A program made the position numbers and the translations under genes. Positions 44,688 through 52,796 of a stretch of 64,000 nucleotides of DNA are shown here, one piece after another. This stretch comes from Candidatus Onthenecus intestinigallinarum (lineage in GTDB: Bacteria; Bacillota; Clostridia; Christensenellales; Aristaeellaceae). The stretch lies in contig DVFJ01000006.1 in the NCBI GenBank assembly GCA_018713325.1, forward strand, positions 62,001-126,000. The letters are read 5' to 3'. Numbering within the stretch: position 1 is the first letter of the stretch; every line of letters begins with the position of its first letter. The notes beneath the pieces were generated by a model, which did not search any database, was not told the DNA's origin, and worked only from the letters and a program-made list of their open reading frames with translations.

Positions 44688-45719
44688 ATGAAACACACCC
44701 GTGAACGCTTTGGCGCGGCGGCCTATCTGCTCTGCTCGCTTCTGCTTGCGGCGACGTTGCTGCTGTGCGTGTGCGCAGGCAGCGTGGCCATCCCGCTGTC
44801 CGATACCGTCGCGGTCATCGCAGCCGCCCTGCGCGGCGTGCAGCCGCCCGAGGGCGTCGCCGGCGCCATCATCCTCTCCGTGCGCCTGCCGCGCGTGCTG
44901 TGCGTCGCGCTGACGGGCGCGTCGCTGTCGCTGTGCGGCGCGGCAATGCAGGGCCTGCTGCGCAACCCGCTGGCGGACGGCTCGACGCTGGGCGTGTCGT
45001 CCGGCGCGTCGCTGGGCGCGGTGCTGGCGCTGGCCCTGGGCGTCTCCGTCCCCGGCCTGCCGCTGGCGGGCACGGCCGTCCTGGCCATGGGCTGCGCGTT
45101 CCTGTCGCTGCTGCTCATCCTGTCGCTGGCCTATGCGCTCGACCGCTCGCTGGCAACGCAGAGCATCATCCTGATCGGCGTGATCTTCTCCATGTTCGCC
45201 TCCAGTCTCATCAGCCTGATCATCGCCTTCGCGCCCGAGCGCGCCCGGACCATCACCTTCTGGACGATGGGCTCGCTGTCGGGCAGCAATTACGCGCAGG
45301 CCCTGCTGCTGGCGGGCGCGCTGCTGCTGTGCGGCGCGGCGATCCTGGGAAGGACGCGGGAGCTGAACGCCTTCGCCGTCGGCGAGGACAATGCCCGCCA
45401 CGTCGGCGTGAACGTGCGCCGCGTGAAACTGGTGCTGCTCACGGCGGTGTCCGCGCTCATCGGCGTGTGCGTGTCCGTGGGCGGGACCATCGGCTTTGTG
45501 GGCCTGGTCGTGCCGCACATGGCGCGCATGACCGTGGGCTCCAACCACGCAAGGCTTTTGCCCGCGTCGCTGTTTGCCGGCGCGATCTTCCTGCTGCTGG
45601 CCGACCTGGCGGCGCGCACGCTGCTCAGCCCCATCGAGCTGCCCATCGGCGTGGTCACGTCGCTGGTGGGCGCGGTGGCGTTTGTGCTCATCTTCTATCG
45701 CACGCGAAAGGGGCGGTGA
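44688..45719 (+). CDS. btuC: Cobalamin-type ABC transporter permease
   Basis: A 343-residue FecCD/BtuC-type permease with about ten membrane helices. Marks include LRLPRVLCVALTGASLSLCG (here SVRLPRVL), GAAMQGLLRNPLADGSTLGVSSGA and GFVGLVVPHMAR, the cytoplasmic coupling segment. ATG 44688 has GAGG about 9 bases upstream. It forms a transporter with the binding protein before and the ATPase after. Confidence 0.93.
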   Translation: MKHTRERFGAAAYLLCSLLLAATLLLCVCAGSVAIPLSDTVAVIAAALRGVQPPEGVAGAIILSVRLPRVLCVALTGASLSLCGAAMQGLLRNPLADGSTLGVSSGASLGAVLALALGVSVPGLPLAGTAVLAMGCAFLSLLLILSLAYALDRSLATQSIILIGVIFSMFASSLISLIIAFAPERARTITFWTMGSLSGSNYAQALLLAGALLLCGAAILGRTRELNAFAVGEDNARHVGVNVRRVKLVLLTAVSALIGVCVSVGGTIGFVGLVVPHMARMTVGSNHARLLPASLFAGAIFLLLADLAARTLLSPIELPIGVVTSLVGAVAFVLIFYRTRKGR

Positions 45720-45723
45720 GATC

Positions 45724-46497
45724 ATGCTGACGGCGCAGAACGTCACGGTGCGGTTCGGCGCGCTGACGGCGGTGGACGGCGTGAGCCTCTCCCTGTCGGC
45801 GGGCCAGTGGCTGATGCTGGCGGGCCCCAACGGCGCAGGCAAGAGCACGCTGCTCAATGCCATCGCGCAGGGCGTGCGCTATGAGGGGCGCGTATGCCTG
45901 GACGGGAAGGACCTGCGCGACTACAGGCCGGGCGAGCGCGCGCGCCGGATCGGCGTGCTGGCCCAGCGCCACGACGTGGGCTACGACTACACGGTGGAGG
46001 AGGTCGTCGGCCTGGGACGCTACGCCCATGCGCGCGGGTTCCTGGGTGGGCGCGATGTACAGGGCGGGGAGATGGTCGAGCGCGCGCTTCGCCTGACGGG
46101 CATGGAACCGCTGCGGGGCAAGAGCATGCGCACACTCTCCGGCGGCGAGGTGCAGCGCGCGTTTCTGGCGCAGGTATTCGCGCAGGATCCGGAGATCCTG
46201 CTGCTGGACGAGCCGGCCAATCACCTGGACCTGCCGTTTCAGCGGCATATCTTTGGGCTGATTCAGGACTGGCTCGCCCAGCCCGGACGCGCGGCGCTGT
46301 GCGTGGTGCACGACCTGAGCCTCGCGCGGCGCTACGGCACGCATGCGGCGCTGATGCACCGGGGCCGCTGCGTGGCGCAGGGGGAGACGGACGCGGTCTT
46401 CACGCCCGAAAACCTGCGCCGGGTCTACGGCATGGACGTGCACGCGTGGATGCGGGAGATGCTGGCGCAGTGGGACAAACCCACACAGGAGTGCTGA
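45724..46497 (+). CDS. btuD: Cobalamin-type ABC transporter ATP-binding protein
   Basis: A 257-residue FecE/BtuD-type ATPase: Walker A GPNGAGKST near 36, signature LSGGE near 139, Walker B ILLLDEPANHLD near 158 and switch His in VVHDLS. It starts 4 bases after btuC. The next gene has its own promoter, so the operon probably ends here, although no terminator hairpin is obvious between 46498 and 46520. Confidence 0.93.
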   Translation: MLTAQNVTVRFGALTAVDGVSLSLSAGQWLMLAGPNGAGKSTLLNAIAQGVRYEGRVCLDGKDLRDYRPGERARRIGVLAQRHDVGYDYTVEEVVGLGRYAHARGFLGGRDVQGGEMVERALRLTGMEPLRGKSMRTLSGGEVQRAFLAQVFAQDPEILLLDEPANHLDLPFQRHIFGLIQDWLAQPGRAALCVVHDLSLARRYGTHAALMHRGRCVAQGETDAVFTPENLRRVYGMDVHAWMREMLAQWDKPTQEC

Positions 46498-46523
46498 ACA
46501 TGCAAAAATCCGCAAACTTTCCC

Positions 46524-46552
46524 TTTACAATGACGCGTTAGCGTGCTAAAAT
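46524..46552 (+). promoter_or_regulatory. Promoter of the amino acid ABC importer
   Basis: TTTACA, 17 bases, extended -10 TGCTAAAAT. Confidence 0.75.
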
Positions 46553-46609
46553 GAGAAAGCAATTCCGGCCGGGCCGACCGGTTCGGCCGACATGTGGAGG
46601 ATGGAAGTC

Positions 46610-47413
46610 ATGAAAAAGCTGCTCTGTGCCGCGCTGTCCCTCGTTCTGTGCCTGACGCTGGCCGTCTGTGCCTGCGCCGAAGATGCCGGGAGCGATCTGG
46701 CCTACGTCCAGGAGAAGGGATCGCTGGCGGTGGGCATCACCAACTTCGCGCCCATGGACTACCAGGATGAGGCTGGCGAGTGGATCGGCTTTGACGCCGA
46801 CATGGCCAGGCTCTTCGCCGAGTCGCTGGGCGTGGACGTGGAGTTCATTGAGATCAACTGGGACTACAAGGTGGAAGAGCTCAACGCCAAGAACATCGAC
46901 GTCGTTTGGAACGGCATGACGCTGCTGGAGGACGTCATGAACGCCATGGGCACCTCCGTGCCGTACTGCCTGAACGCGCAGGTGCTGGTCGTGCCGGCCG
47001 AGAAGGTGGCCGACTTTGCGGACGCGACGTCGCTGGAAGGTCTGTATGTGGCGGTGGAGTCCGGCTCGGCCGGCGAGGATGCGGCCACGGAGCTGGGCGG
47101 CACGACCGTGCCCGTGCAGAACCAGGCCAGCACGCTGATGGAGGTCGTCGCCGGCACGTCCGACGCCGCGGTCATCGACCTGCTGATGGCTGGCGCCATG
47201 ATCGGCGAGGGCACCAGCTATGAGAACCTGGCCATCGCGCTGAACCTGAACGAGGCGCGCGGCCTGGAGTCCGAACAGTACGGCGTGGGCTTCCGCAAGG
47301 GCTCCGACCTGGTGGATGCGTTCAACGCGTTCTGGGCGGAGAAGGTCGCGGATGGCACCGTGCTGGAGGTCGCCACGACCTACGGCCTGCAGGAGTCCGT
47401 CATTCTGGAGTGA
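46610..47413 (+). CDS. Polar amino acid ABC transporter substrate-binding protein
   Basis: 267 residues with a signal peptide (MKKLLCAALSLVLCLTLAV), probably cut by signal peptidase I near ACAED; the Cys residues do not form a good lipobox. The mature part is a family 3 solute-binding protein: LAVGITNFAPMDYQDEAGEW, GFDADMARLFAESLGVDVEF and the EVVAGTSDAAVIDLLMAG hinge segment. The ligand could be glutamine, cystine or a similar amino acid. ATG 46610 has GGAGG 9 bases upstream. Confidence 0.92.
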   Translation: MKKLLCAALSLVLCLTLAVCACAEDAGSDLAYVQEKGSLAVGITNFAPMDYQDEAGEWIGFDADMARLFAESLGVDVEFIEINWDYKVEELNAKNIDVVWNGMTLLEDVMNAMGTSVPYCLNAQVLVVPAEKVADFADATSLEGLYVAVESGSAGEDAATELGGTTVPVQNQASTLMEVVAGTSDAAVIDLLMAGAMIGEGTSYENLAIALNLNEARGLESEQYGVGFRKGSDLVDAFNAFWAEKVADGTVLEVATTYGLQESVILE

Positions 47414-47429
47414 CGCGCCTTTGACGCAG

Positions 47430-47454
47430 CCGCTCGGGGCGATCCCCCGGGCGG
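47430..47454 (+). other. Intercistronic hairpin
   Basis: A 10-bp stem CCGCTCGGGG/CCCCGGGCGG with one G-T pair and no T run, between the binding-protein and permease genes; resembles the btuF-btuC hairpin in placement. Confidence 0.65.
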
Positions 47455-47493
47455 CCTTCGCATGCCTACCGACGACACAGAGAGGGAGATTTC

Positions 47494-48279
47494 ATGTTGC
47501 GGGCCGCGGTCGAATTCTTTGCCTCGGAGCAGTTCCTTGCGGTGGCGTCCGCGCTCAACAGCGGCTTTCTGGTGACGCTGCGGCTGTTTTTCGTCACCCT
47601 GTTGGGCGCTCTGCCGCTGGGCCTGCTCATCTCCTTCGGCTCCATGAGCCGCTGGGCGCCGCTGGCCCGGCCCGTGGGCTGGGCGCTGCGCCGCGCCGGG
47701 CGCGCCCCCGGCCGGGTTGCCCGCGCGCTGACGCGCTTCTGTCCCGTCAGCCTGGTGTGCCGGCTGCTGGTCTGGATTGTGCGCGGCACGCCGCTGGTGC
47801 TGCAGATCATTACGCTCTTCTATGTGCCCGGCATGCTCGGCCTCTTCACGTGGGGCGGCGGCAGCGGCGCGCGCTTCACGGCGGTGGCCGCCGCGTTTAT
47901 CATCAACTACGCCTTCTATTTCTCGGAGATCTACCGCGGCGGCATCCAGGGCGTGCCCGTGGGGCAGAAGGAGGCGGGGCAGGTGCTGGGCATGACCCGG
48001 CGGCAGATCTTCTTCAAGATCACGCTGCTGCAGATGGTCAAGCGCATCGTGCCCCCGATGTCCAACGAGATCATCACCCTGGTCAAGGATACGTCGCTCG
48101 CCCGCGTCATCGCCCTGCAGGAGGTCATCTGGATGGGCGAGTCCTTCATGAAGGGCAACAAGGGCATCTCCGGCCTGGTGTGGCCGCTGTTCTTCACGGC
48201 GGTCTATTACCTGGTCTTCAGCGGCGTGGTCACCATCCTGCTGGGACGGCTGGAAAAGAAACTGGAATTCTTCCGCTGA
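47494..48279 (+). CDS. Amino acid ABC transporter permease
   Basis: A 261-residue HisM/GlnP-type permease with about five membrane helices. LNSGFLVTLRLFFVTLLGALPLG starts the domain; the EAA loop is IQGVPVGQKEAGQVLGMTR near 155. Between helices 1 and 2 there is a basic stretch of about 35 residues (RRAGRAPGRVARALTRFCP) longer than usual. It presumably works as a homodimer, since only one permease gene is present. Confidence 0.92.
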   Translation: MLRAAVEFFASEQFLAVASALNSGFLVTLRLFFVTLLGALPLGLLISFGSMSRWAPLARPVGWALRRAGRAPGRVARALTRFCPVSLVCRLLVWIVRGTPLVLQIITLFYVPGMLGLFTWGGGSGARFTAVAAAFIINYAFYFSEIYRGGIQGVPVGQKEAGQVLGMTRRQIFFKITLLQMVKRIVPPMSNEIITLVKDTSLARVIALQEVIWMGESFMKGNKGISGLVWPLFFTAVYYLVFSGVVTILLGRLEKKLEFFR

Positions 48280-48292
48280 GGGGGCGCAGAAC

Positions 48293-49078
48293 ATGGCAAT
48301 CCTTGAAGTCCGGCACATCGAAAAGCACTTCGGGCCCACGCGCGTGCTCGACGACATCAGCTTCAGCCTGGAACAGGGCCAGGCCCTGGCGATCATCGGC
48401 TCCTCCGGCTCTGGCAAGACCACGCTGCTGCGCTGCCTGAACTTTCTGGAGACGCCCGACCGCGGCGCCATCGCCGTGAGCGGCGAGACGCTCTTTGACG
48501 CGCAGGATCCCGCCACGCAGCGGGAGAGCGAGGTGCGCAAGAAGCGCCTGCACTTCGGGCTGGTGTTTCAGTCCTTCAACCTCTTTCCCCAGTACACCGC
48601 GCTGGAAAACGTGACGCTCGCCGTCGGCCTGCTCAGCCAGGAGCGCCCCGACTTCAAGCAGAACCGGCGCGCCATTCAGGAGCAGATCCGCGCGGAGGGG
48701 CTGGCGTTGCTGGAGCAGATGGGCCTGTCCGACCGGGCGAACCACTACCCGCACCAGCTCTCCGGCGGCCAGCAGCAGCGGGTCGCCATCGCCCGCGCGC
48801 TGGCGCTGCGGCCCGACATCCTCTGCTTTGACGAGCCCACCTCCGCCCTGGACCCGGAGCTCACCGGCGAGGTGTTGCGCGTGATCCGCTCCCTCGCCCA
48901 GCAGAAGACCACCATGATCATCGTCACGCATGAGATGGCCTTTGCGCGCGACGTGGCCGACCAGGTCATGTTCATGGATGGCGGCGTCGTCGTCGAGCAG
49001 GGCCCGGCCCGCCAGGTCATCGAACACCCCGCCCAGGAGCGCACGCGCCGCTTTCTCGCCCGGTACGAGGGCAAGTGA
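48293..49078 (+). CDS. Amino acid ABC transporter ATP-binding protein
   Basis: A 261-residue GlnQ/HisP-type ATPase: Walker A GSSGSGKTT near 36, Q loop FQSFNLFP, signature LSGGQQQR near 154, Walker B ILCFDEPTSALDPE near 175 and switch His in VTHEMAFARDVAD. The ribosome site is GAGGGGG. Last gene of the importer operon, followed by a strong terminator. Confidence 0.95.
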   Translation: MAILEVRHIEKHFGPTRVLDDISFSLEQGQALAIIGSSGSGKTTLLRCLNFLETPDRGAIAVSGETLFDAQDPATQRESEVRKKRLHFGLVFQSFNLFPQYTALENVTLAVGLLSQERPDFKQNRRAIQEQIRAEGLALLEQMGLSDRANHYPHQLSGGQQQRVAIARALALRPDILCFDEPTSALDPELTGEVLRVIRSLAQQKTTMIIVTHEMAFARDVADQVMFMDGGVVVEQGPARQVIEHPAQERTRRFLARYEGK

Positions 49079-49088
49079 CGCGCCGCTC

Positions 49089-49125
49089 ATCCCTTCGAGG
49101 CGAAAGGCTTCGAGGGGATTTTTTT
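49089..49125 (+). terminator. Terminator after the amino acid importer
   Basis: ATCCCTTCGA/TCGAGGGGAT stem with inner GC pairs, GAAA loop and seven T. Confidence 0.9.
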
Positions 49126-49126
49126 A

Positions 49127-49197
49127 TTTCGAAATTTCGAAAAATCGATTGACAAATCTTTGAACGTCCAGTATAATTGAATTACGGAATTTCGAAA
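49127..49197 (+). promoter_or_regulatory. Consensus promoter framed by three TTTCGAAA palindromes
   Basis: TTGACA (49149-49154), 17 bases, TATAAT (49172-49177). The 8-base palindrome TTTCGAAA occurs at 49127-49134 and 49135-49142, directly in tandem before the -35, and again at 49190-49197 just after the start site. This is a likely operator set for the regulator encoded next. Confidence 0.8.
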
Positions 49198-49225
49198 AAA
49201 CAAAAAACGAAAGGAGACGGACGCA

Positions 49226-49822
49226 GTGGAACGGAATCTGGAGGCGGAGATCGACGCGCTGCGCGCGCAGGTAGCGGAGCTGGCGGCGTACGTCGGTCTG
49301 GCGAAGGGAGCGAAGGAGGAGACCGACGCGGAGGAGGAGCATCCGCACGTCGGACACGTGGAGAAGATGCCGGGCATGCACCCGGACCCGGCGATCATGT
49401 CGGTGCTGAGCCGGCTGGAGGATGCGTGCGGCACGAGCCATGACACCGGCCGGCTGGCCTACATGGGCGTCTTTTCCTCGGGCGGCCGGCAGTCGACCTG
49501 GATTCAATACGACGTGAGCGCGGACAAGCTGCTCGGGCTGATCCGCAACGGTTCGGCGGAGCGCGTGCTCGCCTGCATCGGCAGCAACGACCGGCTGAAC
49601 ATCCTGCTCGCCGTGCTGAAGGCGCCGCGCACCGTCGCGCAGCTGGTGGAGGAGTGCGGGTACAGCTCCACGGGGCAGGTCTATCACCACCTGCGCTCGC
49701 TGATCGCGGCGGACCTGCTGGAGGAGGAGAGCAGGGGATACTACGTCGTGCGCCCGGACCGCGTGCAGGGCATCCTGATGCTGCTGGCCGGGATCAAAGA
49801 CATGCTCGACCCGGAACAATGA
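49226..49822 (+). CDS. ArsR-like winged-helix regulator
   Basis: 198 residues. A short N-terminal coiled coil (LEAEIDALRAQVAELAAYVG) is followed by a His-rich acidic stretch (EEEHPHVGHVEKMPGMHPD), a middle region, and a winged helix at about 125-190 with VAQLVEECGYSSTGQVYHHLRSLIAADLLEEE as helices and RGYYVVRP as wing. The His cluster could bind metal. GTG 49226 has AAAGGAG about 9 bases upstream. It is alone between its promoter and a terminator-like hairpin, so it is probably autoregulated through the TTTCGAAA sites; other targets are not visible. Confidence 0.8.
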   Translation: MERNLEAEIDALRAQVAELAAYVGLAKGAKEETDAEEEHPHVGHVEKMPGMHPDPAIMSVLSRLEDACGTSHDTGRLAYMGVFSSGGRQSTWIQYDVSADKLLGLIRNGSAERVLACIGSNDRLNILLAVLKAPRTVAQLVEECGYSSTGQVYHHLRSLIAADLLEEESRGYYVVRPDRVQGILMLLAGIKDMLDPEQ

Positions 49823-49838
49823 AGAAAACCCGGACCCA

Positions 49839-49881
49839 AGGACGCCCGACGGCCATGCGCCGGCGGGCGTCCTCACCTTTT
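49839..49881 (+). terminator. Terminator-like hairpin after the ArsR-like gene
   Basis: A 15-bp stem with one mismatch (49839-49853 with 49859-49873), then CACC and four T. Confidence 0.75.
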
Positions 49882-49922
49882 GGGCCGCGCGGCGTATGCT
49901 GAAGCAGAGGAGGGGATGCACG

Positions 49923-50753
49923 GTGAACATGCTGGTCATCGGCGGCGACCGGCGCGCCGGCTGCCTGGTGCGCGCGGCGCGGGCCGCCGGACATGCGACG
50001 GACGGCATCTGGCTGGACCGGTTCGACCCGGCGCTTTCCTGCGCCTGGCCGGAGCGGATGGCATACGACGTATACATCCTGCCCTATCCTGTCGCGGCGC
50101 AGGCGGGCAAGATACCGACGCCGCTGGCGACGGCGGAACTGAGCGTGGCGGAGGCAGCCGCGCACATACCGCCGGGCGCGCGCGTGCTGGCCGGGCGGGG
50201 CGAACTGCCTGGCGGCTTTAGGCGCATGGCGCCGGACGCGCTGGAGGGCTTTGCGCTGGGAAATGCGGTGCCCAGCGCAGAGGGGGCGATCTTTGAGGCG
50301 ATGCGCGCGCAGGAGGACTGCCTGGCGGGCAGCCGGTGCCTGATCGTGGGCTATGGGCGCATCGCCCGGCTGTTGGCGCGCGGGCTGCGCGGGCTGGGCG
50401 CACGGGTGACGGTCGCAGCGCGCAAGGAGCGGGACCGCGCGCTCGCCTGCGCAGAGGGGTGCGACGCCTGCGCGATCGCGCAGATCCCGGCGCGGATCGT
50501 GGAGGCGCGCTTCGTGTTCAACACGGCGCCTGCGCCCGTCGTCGGCGAGGAGGCGCTGCGCGCCGCGCGGCCGGACGCGCTGCTGCTGGAGCTGGCCAGC
50601 GCGACATACGGCATCGATGCGCAGGCCGCGCAGCGGCTGGGGAGGCGGCTGATCGTGGCGGGCGGACTGCCCGGGAAATACGCGCCGGACTATGCGTCGC
50701 GCGTGCTGCTGGGGGCGATCGAGGAGTGGAAGGAGCGGGAAGCATGGAAATGA
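49923..50753 (+). CDS. dpaA: Dipicolinate synthase subunit A
   Basis: A 276-residue SpoVFA homologue. MLVIGGDRRAGCLVRAARAAG at the start and a second Rossmann motif CLIVGYGRIARLLARGLRGLG near 140 bind the dinucleotide; LLELASATYGID and GGLPGKYAPDYA are conserved late segments. With DpaB it oxidises the dihydrodipicolinate-pathway product to dipicolinic acid in the mother cell. GTG 49923 has GGAGGGG 7 bases upstream. It overlaps dpaB by 10 bases. Confidence 0.94.
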   Translation: MNMLVIGGDRRAGCLVRAARAAGHATDGIWLDRFDPALSCAWPERMAYDVYILPYPVAAQAGKIPTPLATAELSVAEAAAHIPPGARVLAGRGELPGGFRRMAPDALEGFALGNAVPSAEGAIFEAMRAQEDCLAGSRCLIVGYGRIARLLARGLRGLGARVTVAARKERDRALACAEGCDACAIAQIPARIVEARFVFNTAPAPVVGEEALRAARPDALLLELASATYGIDAQAAQRLGRRLIVAGGLPGKYAPDYASRVLLGAIEEWKEREAWK

Positions 50754-51322
50754 CGGGGAAGCGCATCGGATTTGCGCTGACGGGTTCGTTTTGTACGTTT
50801 GCGAAGGTTCTGCCGCAGGTGCAGGCGCTGGTCGAGGCCGGGGCGCAGGTGTTCCCGATCGCGTCCGGTGCGGTCGCCGGGACGGACACGCGCTTCGGCC
50901 GCGCGGAGGATTTTTTGCGCGCGCTGACGGATATGACGGGCCGGGAACCGCTGTCCACGCTCGCGCAGGTGGAGCCGATCGGCCCGCGCAGGATGCTCGA
51001 CCTGCTGATCGTGGCGCCCTGCACGGGCAACACGCTGGCCAAGCTGGCCGCGGGCATCGCGGATACGCCGGTGACGCTGGCGTGTAAGGCGCACCTGCGC
51101 AACGAGGGGCCGCTGCTGCTCGCGCCCTCGACGAACGACGGCCTGGGGACGGCCGCGAAGAACATCGGCACGCTGCTGGCCGCGCGCAGCGTCTTCTTCG
51201 TGCCCTTCGGCCAGGACGATCCGCAGGGCAAGCCCCGCTCGCTCGTGGCGCACATGGAGCGCATCCCCGAGGCGGCGGAGGCTGCGCTGGCGGGCAGGCA
51301 GCTGCAACCCGTGCTCGTGTGA
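50744..51322 (+). CDS. dpaB: Dipicolinate synthase subunit B
   Basis: A 192-residue flavoprotein-fold SpoVFB homologue: KRIGFALTGSFCTFAKVLPQ at the start, LLIVAPCTGNTLAKLAAGIADTPV near 87 and PFGQDDPQGKPRSLVA near 157. It works with DpaA. ATG 50744 lies inside the end of dpaA with AAGGAG about 9 bases upstream. Presence of both subunits is good evidence that the organism makes spores. Confidence 0.95.
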   Translation: MEMTGKRIGFALTGSFCTFAKVLPQVQALVEAGAQVFPIASGAVAGTDTRFGRAEDFLRALTDMTGREPLSTLAQVEPIGPRRMLDLLIVAPCTGNTLAKLAAGIADTPVTLACKAHLRNEGPLLLAPSTNDGLGTAAKNIGTLLAARSVFFVPFGQDDPQGKPRSLVAHMERIPEAAEAALAGRQLQPVLV

Positions 51323-51346
51323 GCGCATCAAAAAACAGGCAGGAAA

Positions 51347-51384
51347 AACCGGGCGGGCTGTGGAAAGAAAACACCCGCCCGGTT
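51347..51384 (+). terminator. Hairpin after dpaB
   Basis: AACCGGGCGGG/CCCGCCCGGTT, perfect 11-bp stem with a 16-base loop; the T run is poor (CGTCTTAT). Confidence 0.6.
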
Positions 51385-51452
51385 CGTCTTATGCTGTAGA
51401 GACGTAGAGGGGGAATGTAGGGCTTTTCGCCCATGCATAAGGAGGTCAAAGC

Positions 51453-52697
51453 ATGAAGGACAATCGTACGCGGCGCGTGCTGGCGCTGCTGTTGACGTTC
51501 GCGCTGTGCCTATGCACGCCCATCGCGCAGGCGGAGACGGCGCAGGCGACAGCGGAGTCGGAAGCGCTGCCAGCCGAACAGACCGAGGTTCAGGCAGAGG
51601 TTCGGATTGAGGTGGAGACGGCCGGCAACAGCAGCGTGAGCTATCCTGTCGTTTCGGGCCTTGCGGACGAGAGCATCCAGGGCAGGCTCAACGCGGCCAT
51701 CGAGACGGGCCTGTCGCTGGCCAACGCCCGGCTGCTGCTGGAGCGCGTGCGCGCCGCGGGCGGCGAACCGGAGGGACAGGCGACGCTCACGATGGAGACG
51801 GCGGTCTACCGGGCGGGCAACGTGCTGTCCATGGCGGTCTCGCGCACGGGCGAACAGGCCGACGGCGGCATCGGGCACAGCGTGACGGCGCTGGTCTTCG
51901 ACCTGGCGACGGGCGATCCCGTCGCGCTGGACGCGCTCTTTGCCGACCCCGAGGCCGCCTATGCGCACATGGAGGCGGTTCTTCAGGAAGAGCTGGGCGA
52001 AAGCATGAACGCCTATACGGACAACGCCTCCGTCCTGCCCATGCCGCGCGACAACTACGCCCTGGACGCGCTGGGGCTGACGGTCTACTATGCCCCTAGC
52101 CAGTACACGACGGTCTCGGGGCAGGCCGGGGCGTTCCACTTCTACTACTATGAGCTGGAGCCGTACCTATCCGAGCTGGGGCAGGCGCTGGCTGCGCGCG
52201 AGGAGGACGGGCAGGATGCCGCCGCGGCGATTCGCGAGGCTGTCGCACAGGGGGCGTTCCCGAACTGGATCGAGGGCGTCAGGCTGGGCGAACCCATCGG
52301 CGCCTATCTGGACGCCTATACGCTCGCGGCGGATCCGGATTACACGCTGGAAAGCCGCGTCTATCTGTTCTCCGAGCCGCAGCTGCGCGGCCTGTCGCTG
52401 GAGACCTGGCTGTACGCCGAGTGCGCGGAGGAGGAGGCGCCCGTCACGGCCATCCGCGCCTCCCGAATCGACCTGTTCGGCCTGCGCCCCGGCGTGACGA
52501 CGCTGGCGGAGTGCGAGCAGCTGCTGGGCACGCCGGACGGGCGCACGCTGCGCGACGCGGACGACGCCTACAACATGATGCTCGAAGAGGGGGAGAGCCT
52601 GTTCTATCTCAGCGGCGGCTACTCCCTGGAGGTCCACGCGGACGCGCAGGGCGTCGTCTCCTGCCTGATCCTGTATGACGACGCGCGCACGGCCTGA
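51453..52697 (+). CDS. Secreted RsiV/DUF3298-like protein
   Basis: 414 residues with a signal peptide (RVLALLLTFALCLCTPIAQA). Residues about 45-250 follow the DUF3298/DUF4163 pattern found in the extracellular part of RsiV and in secreted relatives: SVSYPVVSGLADESIQGRLNA, GHSVTALVFDLATGDPVAL, DNYALDALGLTVYYAPSQYT and FHFYYYELEPYL. The C-terminal 150 residues are unrecognised but end with a small beta-rich unit. No transmembrane or anti-sigma part is present. A perfect AAGGAGG precedes the ATG. Function unknown. Confidence 0.82.
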   Translation: MKDNRTRRVLALLLTFALCLCTPIAQAETAQATAESEALPAEQTEVQAEVRIEVETAGNSSVSYPVVSGLADESIQGRLNAAIETGLSLANARLLLERVRAAGGEPEGQATLTMETAVYRAGNVLSMAVSRTGEQADGGIGHSVTALVFDLATGDPVALDALFADPEAAYAHMEAVLQEELGESMNAYTDNASVLPMPRDNYALDALGLTVYYAPSQYTTVSGQAGAFHFYYYELEPYLSELGQALAAREEDGQDAAAAIREAVAQGAFPNWIEGVRLGEPIGAYLDAYTLAADPDYTLESRVYLFSEPQLRGLSLETWLYAECAEEEAPVTAIRASRIDLFGLRPGVTTLAECEQLLGTPDGRTLRDADDAYNMMLEEGESLFYLSGGYSLEVHADAQGVVSCLILYDDARTA

Positions 52698-52709
52698 GGG
52701 TTTTGAGGG

Positions 52710-52738
52710 TTTACCAAAAAGGTTTTGTGTGATATAAT
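52710..52738 (+). promoter_or_regulatory. Promoter of ftsK/spoIIIE
   Basis: TTTACC, 17 bases, extended -10 TGATATAAT. Confidence 0.72.
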
Positions 52739-52740
52739 GA

Positions 52741-52769
52741 TCTGCCCGGGATTTTTCGGCCCGGGCAGA
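52741..52769 (+). other. Hairpin at the 5' end of the ftsK transcript
   Basis: A perfect 10-bp stem, TCTGCCCGGG/CCCGGGCAGA, with a nine-base loop begins within a few bases of the expected start site, so the mRNA would begin in a hairpin. TTGTTGT follows. Confidence 0.75.
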
Positions 52770-52796
52770 TTGTTGTGTCGTGAGGAGGTCGGGGGC

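Noticed and set aside
49874-49902. Sigma-K promoter before dpaA (CACC, then GTATGCTGA)
   Set aside because: The -35 fits but the -10 departs from CATAnnnTA at three positions; not convincing, although sigma-K control is expected for dpaAB.
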